Positions 35,649-46,156 of a stretch of DNA of 64,000 nucleotides are shown in pieces. Positions within the stretch are counted from its first letter, which is position 1, and each line of letters opens with the position of its first letter. The notes beneath the pieces were generated by a model. It saw only the letters and a program-made list of their open reading frames with translations, ran no database searches and was not told the origin of the DNA. The stretch spans positions 3,410,001 through 3,474,000 of the forward strand of contig NZ_JBCJKP010000001.1 of the NCBI RefSeq assembly GCF_039503195.1, read 5' to 3'. The DNA is from Streptomyces mirabilis. Its GTDB lineage: Bacteria; Actinomycetota; Actinomycetes; Streptomycetales; Streptomycetaceae. A program made the translations under genes and the position numbers.

Positions 35649-37288
35649 TCCGCTTCGAGGATGTCTCCGTGACGTACGACGGAGCTGTCGAACCCACCGT
35701 CCAGGGCGTGGACTTCGAGGTCCCGGAGGGTGAACTCGTCCTGCTCGTGGGGCCCTCCGGCGTCGGCAAGTCGACCGTGCTCGGCGCGGTCTCCGGTCTC
35801 GTGCCGCACTTCACGGGCGGCACCCTGCGCGGCCGGGTCACGGTCGCCGGGCGGGACACCCGCACCCACAAACCGCGCGAGCTCGCGGACGTGGTCGGCA
35901 CGGTGGGCCAGGACCCGCTGTCCCACTTCGTCACGGACACGGTCGAGGACGAACTCGCCTACGGCATGGAGTCGTTGGGCCTCGCGCCGGCCGTGATGCG
36001 CCGCCGCGTCGAGGAGACGCTGGACCTGCTGGGCCTGGCGGACCTCCGCGACCGCCCGATCGCCACGCTCTCCGGCGGCCAGCAGCAGCGCGTCGCCATC
36101 GGCTCGGTCCTGACCCCCCACCCGCGCGTCCTGGTCCTCGACGAGCCCACCTCGGCCCTGGACCCGGCCGCCGCCGAGGAGGTCCTCGCCGTGCTGCAAC
36201 GCCTCGTCCACGACCTCGGCACGACCGTCCTCATGGCCGAACACCGCCTCGAACGGGTCATCCAGTACGCCGACCAGGTCGCCCTGTTCCCGTCCCCGGG
36301 CGCCGCGCCGACGCTCGGCACCCCGTCCGAGATCATGGCCGTCTCCCCGGTGTACCCGCCGGTGGTGGACCTGGGGCGGCTGGCAGGCTGGTCCCCGCTC
36401 CCCCTCACGGTGCGCGACGCACGGCGCAGGGCGGGGTCCCTTCGGGAACGGCTCACGGAACTCGTCCCCAGGCCGAGGACCGCGCGGCCGACAGCCCCAC
36501 GGGCGGCGGTTCCACGGGCGGCGGTTCCACGGGCGACGGCCCCGGCCTCGATCGAGGCCCTCGCCGTCCGCCATGGCCGCGTCGAGGCGCTCCGGCGCGT
36601 CGACCTCACCACCGCCCCCGGCGAGATCATCGCGCTGATGGGCCGCAACGGGGCCGGGAAGTCCACCCTGCTCGGCACGCTGGTCGGGCTGGTCGCACCG
36701 GCGGCCGGTTCGGTCCTGGTCGGGGGCGCGGTCCCGCGCCGGACGGCACCACGGGACCTCGTACGTCGAGTGGGTCTCGTACCGCAGGAACCACGCGACC
36801 TGCTGTACGCCGACACGGTCGCCGCCGAGTGCGCGGCGGCCGACGAGGACGCGGGGGCCGAGTCCGGTACCTGCCGGGCCCTGGTGTCCGAACTGCTGCC
36901 GGACATCGGGGACGACACCCACCCCCGTGACCTGTCGGAGGGGCAGCGGCTGGCGCTCGCGCTGGCCGTCGTCCTGACGGCCCGCCCCCCGCTCCTGCTC
37001 CTCGACGAACCGACCCGCGGCCTGGACTACGCGGCGAAGGCCCGTCTGGTCACGGTCCTGCGCGGCCTGGCCGCCGAGGGGCACACGATCGTCCTGGCCA
37101 CGCACGACGTGGAACTCGCCGCCGAGCTCGCGCACCGTGTCGTCGTCCTCGCGGACGGCGAGATCGTCGCCGACGGCCCCACGGCCGAGGTGGTCGTCGC
37201 CTCCCCGTCCTTCGCGCCCCAGGTCACGAAGGTGCTCGCGCCGCAGCCGTGGCTCACGGTCACCCAGGTCAGGGAGGCCCTCGCATGA
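35645..37288 (+). CDS. ECF transporter fused A-A' ATPase
   Basis: A 547-residue protein joining both ECF ATPase subunits. The first half has Walker A VGPSGVGKST, signature LSGGQQQRVAIG and Walker B LVLDEPTSALDP. The second half, after an Ala/Pro/Arg linker with direct repeats (around residue 285), has Walker A MGRNGAGKST, a variant signature LSEGQRLALAL and Walker B LLLLDEPTRGLDY. It powers uptake through the T component. The start overlaps the T stop and its stop overlaps the S start, both as ATGA. Confidence 0.92.
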   Translation: MIRFEDVSVTYDGAVEPTVQGVDFEVPEGELVLLVGPSGVGKSTVLGAVSGLVPHFTGGTLRGRVTVAGRDTRTHKPRELADVVGTVGQDPLSHFVTDTVEDELAYGMESLGLAPAVMRRRVEETLDLLGLADLRDRPIATLSGGQQQRVAIGSVLTPHPRVLVLDEPTSALDPAAAEEVLAVLQRLVHDLGTTVLMAEHRLERVIQYADQVALFPSPGAAPTLGTPSEIMAVSPVYPPVVDLGRLAGWSPLPLTVRDARRRAGSLRERLTELVPRPRTARPTAPRAAVPRAAVPRATAPASIEALAVRHGRVEALRRVDLTTAPGEIIALMGRNGAGKSTLLGTLVGLVAPAAGSVLVGGAVPRRTAPRDLVRRVGLVPQEPRDLLYADTVAAECAAADEDAGAESGTCRALVSELLPDIGDDTHPRDLSEGQRLALALAVVLTARPPLLLLDEPTRGLDYAAKARLVTVLRGLAAEGHTIVLATHDVELAAELAHRVVVLADGEIVADGPTAEVVVASPSFAPQVTKVLAPQPWLTVTQVREALA

Positions 37289-38106
37289 CGACACCGGAGG
37301 TCCGGACCAGAGCCGTCCGCCTCGGCCCCCGCTCCCTCGCCGCCCTCTGCCTCGTGAGCGCCGTCGGGGTCGCCGGGTTCGGCTGGCCGCTCTTCGCCGA
37401 TCCCACCTCGCAGGTCGCCGCACACGCTCAGGACGCGCCCTGGCTGTTCGCGGGGCTGCTGGTGCTGCTCGTCGCCGTCGTCACGGCGACGATCTCCGAG
37501 TCCGGGCTCGGCCCGAAGGCGGTGGCCATGCTCGGAGTGCTGGCCGCGACCGGCGCGGCGCTGCGGCCGATCGGCGCCGGGACGGCCGGGATCGAGCCGA
37601 TGTTCTTCCTGATGGTGCTGAGCGGCCGGGTGCTCGGACCGGGGTTCGGGTTCGTGCTCGGGTCCGTGACCATGTTCTCCTCCGCGCTGCTCACGGGCGG
37701 GGTGGGTCCGTGGCTGCCGTTCCAGATGCTCGCGATGGGCTGGTTCACGATGGGCGCCGGGCTGTTGCCGGGCCCCGACCGGATGCGCGGGCGCGGGGAA
37801 CTCGCCCTGCTCGCGGCCTACGGGTTCTGCGCCGCGTTCGCGTACGGCACGGTCATGAACCTGGCCGGCTGGCCCTTCATGGGCGCGCTGGCCTCGAACG
37901 TCGCCTTCGACCCGCACGCCGACGTGACCGCCAACCTGGCCCGTTTCCTCGCCTACTGCGTGGCCACCTCCCTCGGCTGGGATCTGGGCCGGGCCGTCGT
38001 CACCGTCGTCCTGACCCTCACGCTCGGCGCGGCCCTCCTCAAGGCGCTGCGCAGGGCGACGCGGCGGGCCGCCTTTGAGACCCCGGTCACCTTCGAAGCC
38101 CGGTGA
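37285..38106 (+). CDS. ECF transporter S component, probable corrinoid specificity
   Basis: A 273-residue membrane protein with about six to seven helices and the S-component signatures: PMFFLMVLSGRVLGPGFGFVLGSVTMFSSALLTGGVGPWLPFQMLAMGW, where small residues line the T-interacting helix. An extracytoplasmic loop is SNVAFDPHADVTANLARF. The Arg-rich C-terminus ends near FEAR. It would bind the substrate handed over by the two surface proteins. Cargo is inferred from the riboswitch at 32395; the sequence alone does not prove it. Confidence 0.83.
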   Translation: MTTPEVRTRAVRLGPRSLAALCLVSAVGVAGFGWPLFADPTSQVAAHAQDAPWLFAGLLVLLVAVVTATISESGLGPKAVAMLGVLAATGAALRPIGAGTAGIEPMFFLMVLSGRVLGPGFGFVLGSVTMFSSALLTGGVGPWLPFQMLAMGWFTMGAGLLPGPDRMRGRGELALLAAYGFCAAFAYGTVMNLAGWPFMGALASNVAFDPHADVTANLARFLAYCVATSLGWDLGRAVVTVVLTLTLGAALLKALRRATRRAAFETPVTFEAR

Positions 38107-38483
38107 CGTGCGACCCAGGTCACACCACTCGGACGCGCCCCGTAGCCACCCGCACACCTTCCGCCAGTCGCGGGGTGAAGCACCCCACAGGACCCACGTC
38201 ACATACGAGGCGGGCTAGTAGCGCCAAAGGCGTGGCATGCACGCGTCGTCAACCCCTCTGACCTGGGGTTTGAGACCCAGGTCACAGAAGGGATGTTTCC
38301 CTCGGATGCGACCACCACTAGTAAAAGGGGTCATTGCGGACACCCCCCTGAGCCTGTTTCTCTGGAGCAGTCGCCAGGCGCCACGAGCCCACCCGGGCCG
38401 CGGCGCCGATGTACGCCTCCACCACACGTCGTGTGGAACAGGGCGCACCGCGACCGCCCTGTTTCCTAAGAAAGGTTCTCCGC
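38107..38483 (+). promoter_or_regulatory. long structured leader of the lytic transglycosylase gene
   Basis: These 377 bases hold three copies of GACCCAsGTCACA (38112, 38191 with one mismatch to the others, and 38274). The last forms a hairpin, TGACCTGGG (38259-38267) pairing with CCCAGGTCA (38276-38284) around an 8-base loop. A second hairpin-prone segment is CACACGTCGTGTG near 38421. This looks like an untranslated leader or an operator array. No riboswitch class that I know fits. Confidence 0.5.
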
Positions 38484-38900
38484 GTGTCCGTCTCCTTCAT
38501 CCGCACCATCGCCGCTTCCCCGAAGAAGGTCCTCACCACCGCCGCCGTGGCCGCCGCCGCCACCGGCATGGTCCTCGCCGCGAGCCCCGCTCAGGCCGCC
38601 ACCGGCCAGGCCTCCTCCGCCCAGGCGATCGCGCACAAGATGATCCCGGACGCCGCGCAGTTCACCGCCTTCAGCAAGATCGTCGAGCACGAGAGCGGCT
38701 GGAACCCCAGCGCCACGAACTCCGCTTCCGGCGCCTACGGCCTGGTCCAGGCCCTGCCCGGCTCGAAGATGTCTGCCGCCGGTTCCGACTGGAAGTCGAA
38801 CCCGGCCACCCAGATCAAGTGGGGGCTGGACTACATGAACTCGCGCTACGGCAGCCCGGCCGCCGCCTGGAACTTCTGGCAGGCCCACAACTGGTACTGA
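38484..38900 (+). CDS. small secreted lytic transglycosylase (SLT-like)
   Basis: A 138-residue secreted cell-wall enzyme. The signal peptide (residues 1-43, KKVLTTAAVAAAATGMVLA to AQA) is followed by a short SLT-like fold, with catalytic Glu in FSKIVEHESGWNPSATN and structural SGAYGLVQALPGSKM, TQIKWGLDYMNSRYG and AAWNFWQAHNWY at the very C-terminus. There is no separate binding module. GTG 38484 follows an AAGAAAGG ribosome site. A strong terminator follows. Regulation probably involves the long leader. Confidence 0.88.
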   Translation: MSVSFIRTIAASPKKVLTTAAVAAAATGMVLAASPAQAATGQASSAQAIAHKMIPDAAQFTAFSKIVEHESGWNPSATNSASGAYGLVQALPGSKMSAAGSDWKSNPATQIKWGLDYMNSRYGSPAAAWNFWQAHNWY

Positions 38901-38943
38901 GCGGCCCACCGGTGACCACCGGCGCCCCACGGCACCCGCATAC

Positions 38944-38986
38944 GCGAAGGCGGCGGCCCCCCGATCCCCGGGGCCGCCGCCTTCGC
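38944..38986 (+). terminator. strong hairpin after lytic transglycosylase gene
   Basis: A perfect 17-bp stem (38944-38960 with 38970-38986) and a 9-base loop lie 43 bases after the stop. It is placed between convergent genes and may serve both. Confidence 0.85.
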
Positions 38987-39045
38987 CATGCCCATCGACC
39001 CCACTGGACCCGACCGGCCCGCTCGTTCTACTCAGCCCGGTCGGT

Positions 39046-40779
39046 CTACTCAGCCTGCTCGGTCTGCTCGGTCTGCTCGTAGAAGTGCTGCCGACGGCCG
39101 ACGAGCCGCTCGTACATCTTCCGCTGCTCGGCGACGTCGCCCTTGTTCTTCTCCAGCTCGTCGAGCCATTCCCGCTTGATCTTGTCCAGGAACGCGCGCC
39201 AGTCCCCGCTTCCCTGGGCCTTCCCCAGCTCCCGCAGCTCCACCAGGCGCTCGTTGCGCTTCAGCCCGCCGGTGCCGACCTTGTCCCCCTTGTGACCGTG
39301 CAGGACCGACTCGGGGTTGGCCGTGGCCTCGGTGGACCGGGCGTTGTGCACATAGCCGACCGGGCTCACGGCATGGGGTTTGATCGTCTCGATGCCGACC
39401 AGCAGGGAGCCGTCCTTGGCGGCGGTCGGCGGGGTGAGGATCAGCAGCATGTGGCCGTACGAGCCGTTCGGCAGGACCACGTCGCCGTTCCAGTCCTGCG
39501 AGCCGAACCCGCCGCCGGAGATGTCCATGCCCATGAGCTGCGGACGCTCGGGCCCGACATGGGGCACGGCCGGCGTCAGAAAGTTCGCGACGGACGCGCC
39601 GATGCCGCCCTTCTCCTGGAACTTGCCCGGCTCGCCCCCCTTGTTCTTCTCGATGGCGGTGCGGTGCGTGGCGAAGTCGCGCTTGTCGACGAACCCCGCG
39701 CGTCGGCCCCGGTCCGTGACGCCCAGGAAGTCCGTCAACGACTGGGGCGACTCGCCCGCGCGCAGGGCGGGGATGCGGATGTTGACCCGGCCGCCGTGGG
39801 CGAGCGCCCGCACGACGTCACCCTCGCGATAGTCGACGTGCGCGGCCACCTCCGCCCCCGGGTCGTAGGTCTTCAGTCCGTGCTGGAGCAGGAGCAGGAC
39901 GGAGGTGAAGACGTCACGGGCCTTCGCGTCCTTCGCCGCGTGCTTCACCGTCTCGGCCTTGTCCGCGTCGGGGTGGAGGCGCTCGGACGGGAGTCCGGCC
40001 GGGTGCAGGGTGTCGACGGCGGTCTGTCGTATCTGCTCGTCACGCTCGGCCCGCAGGGTCTGCTTCTCCGCGCCTGAGACCCCGGGAGCCTTGGTGGTCA
40101 TGAAACGGCCGAGGGTGTAGTCCGGGGCGATCGGGGTGGGCGCGCCCGCCGGGCGCGTGCCCGGCGCGTTCCGCTGGAAGGCCAGGGTCGCGGCGAGGAT
40201 GCGTTTGCCCGGAGGGTTCCGGAGCCAGTCCTTGTGGTCGCCCTTGATGTAGTCCTCGGACTCCTTGAGGGTGCCGATACCCACCTTCGCGAGCCACTGG
40301 GGGTTCACCTGGGAGAGCGTCCTGATGTCCTCCAGGTCCTGGGCGCCGAACAGCTCGCCGCTGATCACCCGCCGCTCCAGGGTGCGCTTCAGGCGCGCGG
40401 GCCCCTCCGGCATCCAGTGCTCCGGCCACCACGTGCCCGGCGCCAGGGGGTTCACCTTCATCTTCGCCACGACGACATGGCCCTCGATCGACCGGCTCAG
40501 CCGCGTCATCACGGCCGCGCCCTGGTCCTCCCGGCCGGACTCCTCGGCGGCGGGAGGCGCGCTCGTGCTCGCCTCCCCCACCCTCTGCACGGTCACGGAC
40601 GCCGCCCGGTTGCCGGCCGTGCGCTGGATCGCCGTCATCTCGGCGGGCGTCCTGGGTGTGGCGTCCGAGACGGTCCTGGCCTGGTGGGGGCCCGGGGAGG
40701 CGGGGCGTGGCAGGGGCGCGGTACGTGCCGGTGATCCCGCCCGTGAGCGCCCGCCCTCGCCGTACTGCCGCCTGTCCAT
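39046..40779 (-). CDS. protein with eCIS-associated AGNRA motif, possible injected effector
   Basis: A 577-residue cytoplasmic-type protein without signal peptide. Residues 48-66 read MTAIQRTAGNRAASVTVQR, matching the LQRxxGNxAVxxLxQ motif that marks cargo and associated proteins of extracellular contractile injection systems and some polymorphic toxins. The N-terminal 70 residues are Arg/Pro-rich and disordered. The middle and C-terminal parts (EHWMPEGPARLKRTLERR, FGSQDWNGDVVLPNGSYGHM, WRAFLDKIKREWLDELEKNK) match no family I know. The tail is EQTEQTEQAE. ATG 40779 has GGAGGAG. No injection-system structural genes are in the window. Confidence 0.7.
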   Translation of the reverse strand: MDRRQYGEGGRSRAGSPARTAPLPRPASPGPHQARTVSDATPRTPAEMTAIQRTAGNRAASVTVQRVGEASTSAPPAAEESGREDQGAAVMTRLSRSIEGHVVVAKMKVNPLAPGTWWPEHWMPEGPARLKRTLERRVISGELFGAQDLEDIRTLSQVNPQWLAKVGIGTLKESEDYIKGDHKDWLRNPPGKRILAATLAFQRNAPGTRPAGAPTPIAPDYTLGRFMTTKAPGVSGAEKQTLRAERDEQIRQTAVDTLHPAGLPSERLHPDADKAETVKHAAKDAKARDVFTSVLLLLQHGLKTYDPGAEVAAHVDYREGDVVRALAHGGRVNIRIPALRAGESPQSLTDFLGVTDRGRRAGFVDKRDFATHRTAIEKNKGGEPGKFQEKGGIGASVANFLTPAVPHVGPERPQLMGMDISGGGFGSQDWNGDVVLPNGSYGHMLLILTPPTAAKDGSLLVGIETIKPHAVSPVGYVHNARSTEATANPESVLHGHKGDKVGTGGLKRNERLVELRELGKAQGSGDWRAFLDKIKREWLDELEKNKGDVAEQRKMYERLVGRRQHFYEQTEQTEQAE

Positions 40780-40985
40780 ACATCTCCTCCACCCACCTCT
40801 TCACCTGCCGGGCTCCCGTCGTACGCCTGAGCGCCCGCTTCCGTTGTTCCCCGAGGTGTAAGGGGTCATGGTGACTCCGGGACACGCGCGCGGGGAAGGA
40901 CACAAGGGGCAGCCCACAGGACCTCACGGGCACGGCTGCCCCAGGGGCGCGGCGCACCGGGCCCGTCCCACTGACCGGAGGCCGT

Positions 40986-41672
40986 ATGAGCACCGAGACG
41001 AAGAAGACGCACGATCCCGAGGCGCGCGGGGTGCGTCTGGTGGCGGTGCTGCTGTCGCTGACCGTGGTCAGCGGGCTGATCGACGCGGTGAGCTATCTCG
41101 GACTCGGGCACGTCTTCACGGCGAACATGACCGGCAACGTGGTGGTACTCGGCTTCGCCGCGGCCGGCGCCCCCGGCTTCTCGATCCCTCACACCTCGAC
41201 CTCGCTGGCCTGCTTCCTGGTGGGCGCCGCAGTCGGGGGCCGGATCGCGGGGCGGTACGGCGGCGGCTCACGCAGGACCTGGGCGCGGGTCACACTCACC
41301 GCGGAGGCGGTGTTCGTGGGCATCTCCGCCGTGGTCGCCTTCGCCGCGCCGGGCGCGACCGCGACCGCCTACGCCCTGATCGCCCTCACGGCCTTCGCCA
41401 TGGGCCTGCGCAACGCGACGGTCCGCAAACTCGGGGTGCCGGACCTCACGACCACCGTTCTGACGATGACCCTGACCGGCCTCGCCTCCGACTCCCCGGC
41501 CGGCGACGGCTCGGGCCACCGCTCCCCCCGCCGCACGGCGGCCGTCCTCGCCATGCTGGCGGGCGCGACGCTCGGCGCATGGCTGGTGATCCACCACGGC
41601 CTGGGCCTCCCCCTGCTGCTCGCGGCACTGCTGGCGGGGGTACTGGCGGTCGCGACTTCGGGGCGCGAATGA
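40986..41672 (+). CDS. YoaK/DUF1275-family membrane protein
   Basis: A 228-residue protein with about six membrane helices. The family signature is clear: SGLIDAVSYLGLGHVFTANMTGNVVVLGF near the N-terminus, AMGLRNATVRKLGVPDLTTTVLTMTLTGL in the second half. YoaK-type proteins are proposed small-molecule transporters of unknown substrate. ATG 40986 follows GGAGGCCGT. A bidirectional terminator follows. Confidence 0.88.
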   Translation: MSTETKKTHDPEARGVRLVAVLLSLTVVSGLIDAVSYLGLGHVFTANMTGNVVVLGFAAAGAPGFSIPHTSTSLACFLVGAAVGGRIAGRYGGGSRRTWARVTLTAEAVFVGISAVVAFAAPGATATAYALIALTAFAMGLRNATVRKLGVPDLTTTVLTMTLTGLASDSPAGDGSGHRSPRRTAAVLAMLAGATLGAWLVIHHGLGLPLLLAALLAGVLAVATSGRE

Positions 41673-41690
41673 GGGGACGGGAATGAGGAC

Positions 41691-41732
41691 GTCTCGGCCG
41701 CGGCAGCGCCGGCGTGCTGCCGCGGCCGAGAC
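41691..41732. terminator. bidirectional terminator hairpin
   Basis: A perfect 17-bp inverted repeat (41691-41707 and 41716-41732) with an 8-base loop lies between the convergent YoaK-like and hydrolase genes. Confidence 0.85.
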
Positions 41733-41752
41733 CGTCACGGATACCGGCGGGG

Positions 41753-43033
41753 CTACCGCTGGTCGAGCTTGCCGAGGAGCCAGCTGCACAGCTCTTCGGT
41801 GATCTTGGTGTGCTCCTCGTTCTGCGAGGCGCACAGGAACGCGTCGAGTTCGCTCTCGTTGGGGTCGAGGGCACTGATGTCGGTGTTCAGCAGGGCGGTG
41901 GTGTCCAGGTCGCGGACGTCCACCGCACTGACCGAGGGCACGAAGCAGATCTCGGGGACCGGGGCCACCGCGCTGCCGGGGATCAGCTTGTTGATGGTGT
42001 TGGCGGCGATACCGAAGGAGGCCAGCGTCCCGCCGGGAGCGCCGTCGATCTCCGGGAACCCGTCGGTGGTGATCGACTCGTCCTTCCCGAAGTTCGCCTT
42101 CAGTTCGGCGACCAGGGCGTCGTCACCCTCGGACTGGGTGTAGATGGTGGTGCCGGGGAACAGAATCCCGGTGGCGCGGAACGCTTTCGCGCCGGGCTGG
42201 ATCCCCGTGCCCCGGCCGTTTCCGGTGCCGTTGGCGACGCCGAGCTTCCGAGGCCGCCTCGGCCAGTTGCCGACGCGCTCCAGAGCGGCGAGGAACTCGG
42301 TACGGGCCTTGTCCTGCCCGGGAGTGCCGTCCACCGTCTCGATGTGCCGCCACATCAGCTCGCGGGAGGCCGGGCTGTTGATCTGGTCCGACAGCGCGCT
42401 GTTGGCCGGGTTGCCGCGCTTGATGTAGTGCGCGAACGCCTGCAGACCGATCGGCACCCACGCGCCGCGGTGGGGGCTGTCGTAGGAGAAGTACATCCCG
42501 GTCTGGTGGTCCATCTTCTGGGTCTCCATCCGCGCCAGGGCATAGCGCGTGACCAGACCACCCATGCTGAACCCGCCGACCACCAGCGGTTCGTCGCCCG
42601 TGCGCTCGTCGATCAGCCTCGTGATCGCCTCGATCACGTACCCGGCGTTGTCGAGGATCGACGCGGAGCGCTCCCCGTAGCCGAAGATGACCGCGTCCCG
42701 GCCGCGCTGGTGCAACTGGGTCATCAGCGGGTACTCGCCCCGCTCGAATCCGTCGTAGAGCTCGTCCAGGCTGCTGGGCCCCACATGGAAGCCGTCGGCC
42801 ATCAGCACCGGCCGCTCCAGACCGCGGTGGCCCTTGCCGTAGTACACCCAGGCCATGCCGTCGTAGACCGGCACGTAGTCTTCCTGGCCCTCCTCGTCCG
42901 CGTTCAGGTGCCGCCCGAAGTGCCACGTCTCGTCCGGTGCCGGGGCCGGTGGCGGCTTCGGCTGGTCCAGCGGGGCCACCAGGCCGATAGAACCGACGAA
43001 CTGCTGCTCGCGGGCTGCCTTCTCATCGCTCAC
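41753..43033 (-). CDS. alpha/beta-hydrolase (lipase/esterase-like)
   Basis: A 426-residue hydrolase. The nucleophile elbow is GGFSMGGLVTRYALARM (GxSxG). The canonical upstream strand RPVLMADGF and later YFSYDSPHRGAWVPIG are typical of PGAP1/lipase-like proteins. Catalytic Asp and His are not certain; the C-terminal HTKITEELCSWL is a candidate His. No signal peptide is seen. GTG 43033 was chosen because the sequence becomes protein-like there. A perfect palindrome separates it from the upstream ATPase gene, so it is probably its own unit. Confidence 0.82.
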   Translation of the reverse strand: MSDEKAAREQQFVGSIGLVAPLDQPKPPPAPAPDETWHFGRHLNADEEGQEDYVPVYDGMAWVYYGKGHRGLERPVLMADGFHVGPSSLDELYDGFERGEYPLMTQLHQRGRDAVIFGYGERSASILDNAGYVIEAITRLIDERTGDEPLVVGGFSMGGLVTRYALARMETQKMDHQTGMYFSYDSPHRGAWVPIGLQAFAHYIKRGNPANSALSDQINSPASRELMWRHIETVDGTPGQDKARTEFLAALERVGNWPRRPRKLGVANGTGNGRGTGIQPGAKAFRATGILFPGTTIYTQSEGDDALVAELKANFGKDESITTDGFPEIDGAPGGTLASFGIAANTINKLIPGSAVAPVPEICFVPSVSAVDVRDLDTTALLNTDISALDPNESELDAFLCASQNEEHTKITEELCSWLLGKLDQR

Positions 43034-43063
43034 TGCGATGGTTCCCCTTCTTCGGGCCGCACG

Positions 43064-43095
43064 ACGGCCCCGGTGGCGTACGCCACCGGGGCCGT
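43064..43095 (-). terminator. 32-bp perfect palindrome, terminator of the ATPase gene
   Basis: Sequence 43064-43095 is self-complementary over all 32 bases (centre GCGTACGC). It lies 80 bases beyond the stop of the anti-sigma-like ATPase gene and before the hydrolase start. An outer GGCCGCACG/gap/GCGGCC pairing may extend it. Confidence 0.7.
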
Positions 43096-43175
43096 GATGC
43101 GGCCGTGCGACTTGGATGTGAGGCTCATCATCAGGGGACAAAAACGGATGTTCGGGTTCCCTCGCACGATCATCA

Positions 43176-43583
43176 TCACCATGAGTGATTCCCAGCCCCC
43201 CGGGTTTGGCCCGGCGGCCGAGCCGGTCGGCACTCGAACCAGACCGTCTTGCCACCCCCGGGTCCCGGCCCCACACCCCACTTGTCGACCACCGCGTCGA
43301 GCAGCACGAGCCCGCGCCCGCCCTCCGCCTCCGGCGACAACTCGGTGGGCACGCGGGGTGGTTGCGGGGAGCCGTCCACGACCTCCACCCTCACGCCCGC
43401 CGTCTGCCGCAGCACCAGCAACGCGCAGCGCCGGTCCGGGACATGGCGTACGACGTTGGCGACCAGCTCGGTCACGGCCAGCTCCACGGAGTCGGCCAGC
43501 TCGGCCAAGTCCCAGTCGTCCAGCAGCGACCTGACGATCCGCCGGACGTGCCGGACCGAGTGTGCGCCGACGGTGATCCGCAT
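43176..43583 (-). CDS. HATPase_c_2 anti-sigma/regulatory ATPase (RsbW-like)
   Basis: A 135-residue GHKL ATPase. The N-box is VELAVTELVANVVRHV, the G1 region VRVEVVDGSPQPP and the G2 region EGGRGLVLLDAVVDKWG. It resembles serine kinases that bind sigma factors or anti-anti-sigma factors. It is divergent from an XRE/DUF397 gene pair, a triad repeated many times in Streptomyces genomes (as at whiJ/abaA-type loci) and linked to developmental control. Confidence 0.88.
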   Translation of the reverse strand: MRITVGAHSVRHVRRIVRSLLDDWDLAELADSVELAVTELVANVVRHVPDRRCALLVLRQTAGVRVEVVDGSPQPPRVPTELSPEAEGGRGLVLLDAVVDKWGVGPGPGGGKTVWFECRPARPPGQTRGAGNHSW

Positions 43584-44537
43584 CGCGTACTGGGCGGGGC
43601 GGGGGCCCAGGAGGGTGGGGGAATGTGTTCGTTCACGCTACGAGACTGACCTCGCGCGACTACGCTCGGCTACGGAACGAATACAACGGGTCCCGGAGTG
43701 GACCGAGTTGCGCACGAGAGGGGCCGTACGTGACCCATATCAACATCCTCGACCCGGGCGCGTCCCCGCTCGACTACTACGGGTTCGAGTTGCGGCGCCA
43801 TCGTGAGTCCGCGGGCCTGACACAGCGGCAGCTCGGCGACATCGTCAACTACACCGGCTCACTGGTCGGCCAGATCGAGACGGCGAGGAAGCTGCCGACG
43901 CCGGAGTTCAGCGAGCGGGTGGACGCGGCGCTGGGAACGGGTGGGTTACTGTCCCGGCTGGTCGGACTGGTGATGCGTAGTCAACTTCCGGCCTGGTTCC
44001 AACAGGTGGCGGAGTTGGAGGCGCGGGCGGTCGAGATCTGTTCCTTCCAGACGCACATGGTCCTCGGTCTTCTCCAGACCGACGCATACGCGCGTGCCGT
44101 GCTGGGCGCACTGGACCAGACCGACCTTGACGACCGTACCGCCGTACGCCTGGCCCGCCAGCGCATCTTGGAGAAGGGGAAACCGCCGGTCTTCTGGGCG
44201 GTCCTCAGCGAGGCCGCGCTGCACCAGGAGATCGGCGGCCCGAAGACCATGCGAGAGCAACTCGCCCACCTGTTGTCGTACGAGGACAACTCCCGGATCA
44301 ACATCCAGGTGCTGCCGTTCTCGGCTGGAGAACACGCTGGACTGCAAGGCTCGTTCGACGTCTACCGCTTCGCGAGCGACCCGACCATCGTGTACACCGA
44401 GAGCTACGGAAGCGGGCATCCGACCGCCAGCCCGGACACCGTCAAGGACTGTTCGCTCCGTTACGATCATCTCCGAGCTTCCGCGCTCTCCCTCAGGGAC
44501 TCGGCGGAGCTGATCCGGCGCGCGATGGAGGAACGCT

Positions 44538-45984
<1,447 letters not shown>

Positions 45985-45985
45985 C

Positions 45986-45999
45986 TAGAACGCGTACCA
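45986..45999. promoter_or_regulatory. KstR-like operator between fadA5 and cyp125
   Basis: TAGAACGCGTACCA fits the KstR pattern except for A in place of the last T of GTT. The flanks extend the symmetry to AACT...AGTT over 20 bases (45983-46002). It lies 92-105 bases before fadA5 and 158-171 before cyp125. Confidence 0.75.
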
Positions 46000-46156
46000 G
46001 TTCTGTGTGCAGTCTGCGGATCGGAGCCCCCGCGCCGCAAGGGTCGTGCAGCGCTCGAAGTCGTGATCTGCACGAACTCCCCACGGAATTCGGGGCGCCG
46101 TACCTCTTGCGACTTGTAGAACCCGTTACTACCTTCACGGCAATTCCGGATTCCTG

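Noticed and set aside
38107..38483. c-di-AMP (ydaO-yuaA) riboswitch before the lytic transglycosylase
   Set aside because: The conserved blocks of that class could not be found; only repeats and hairpins are supported.
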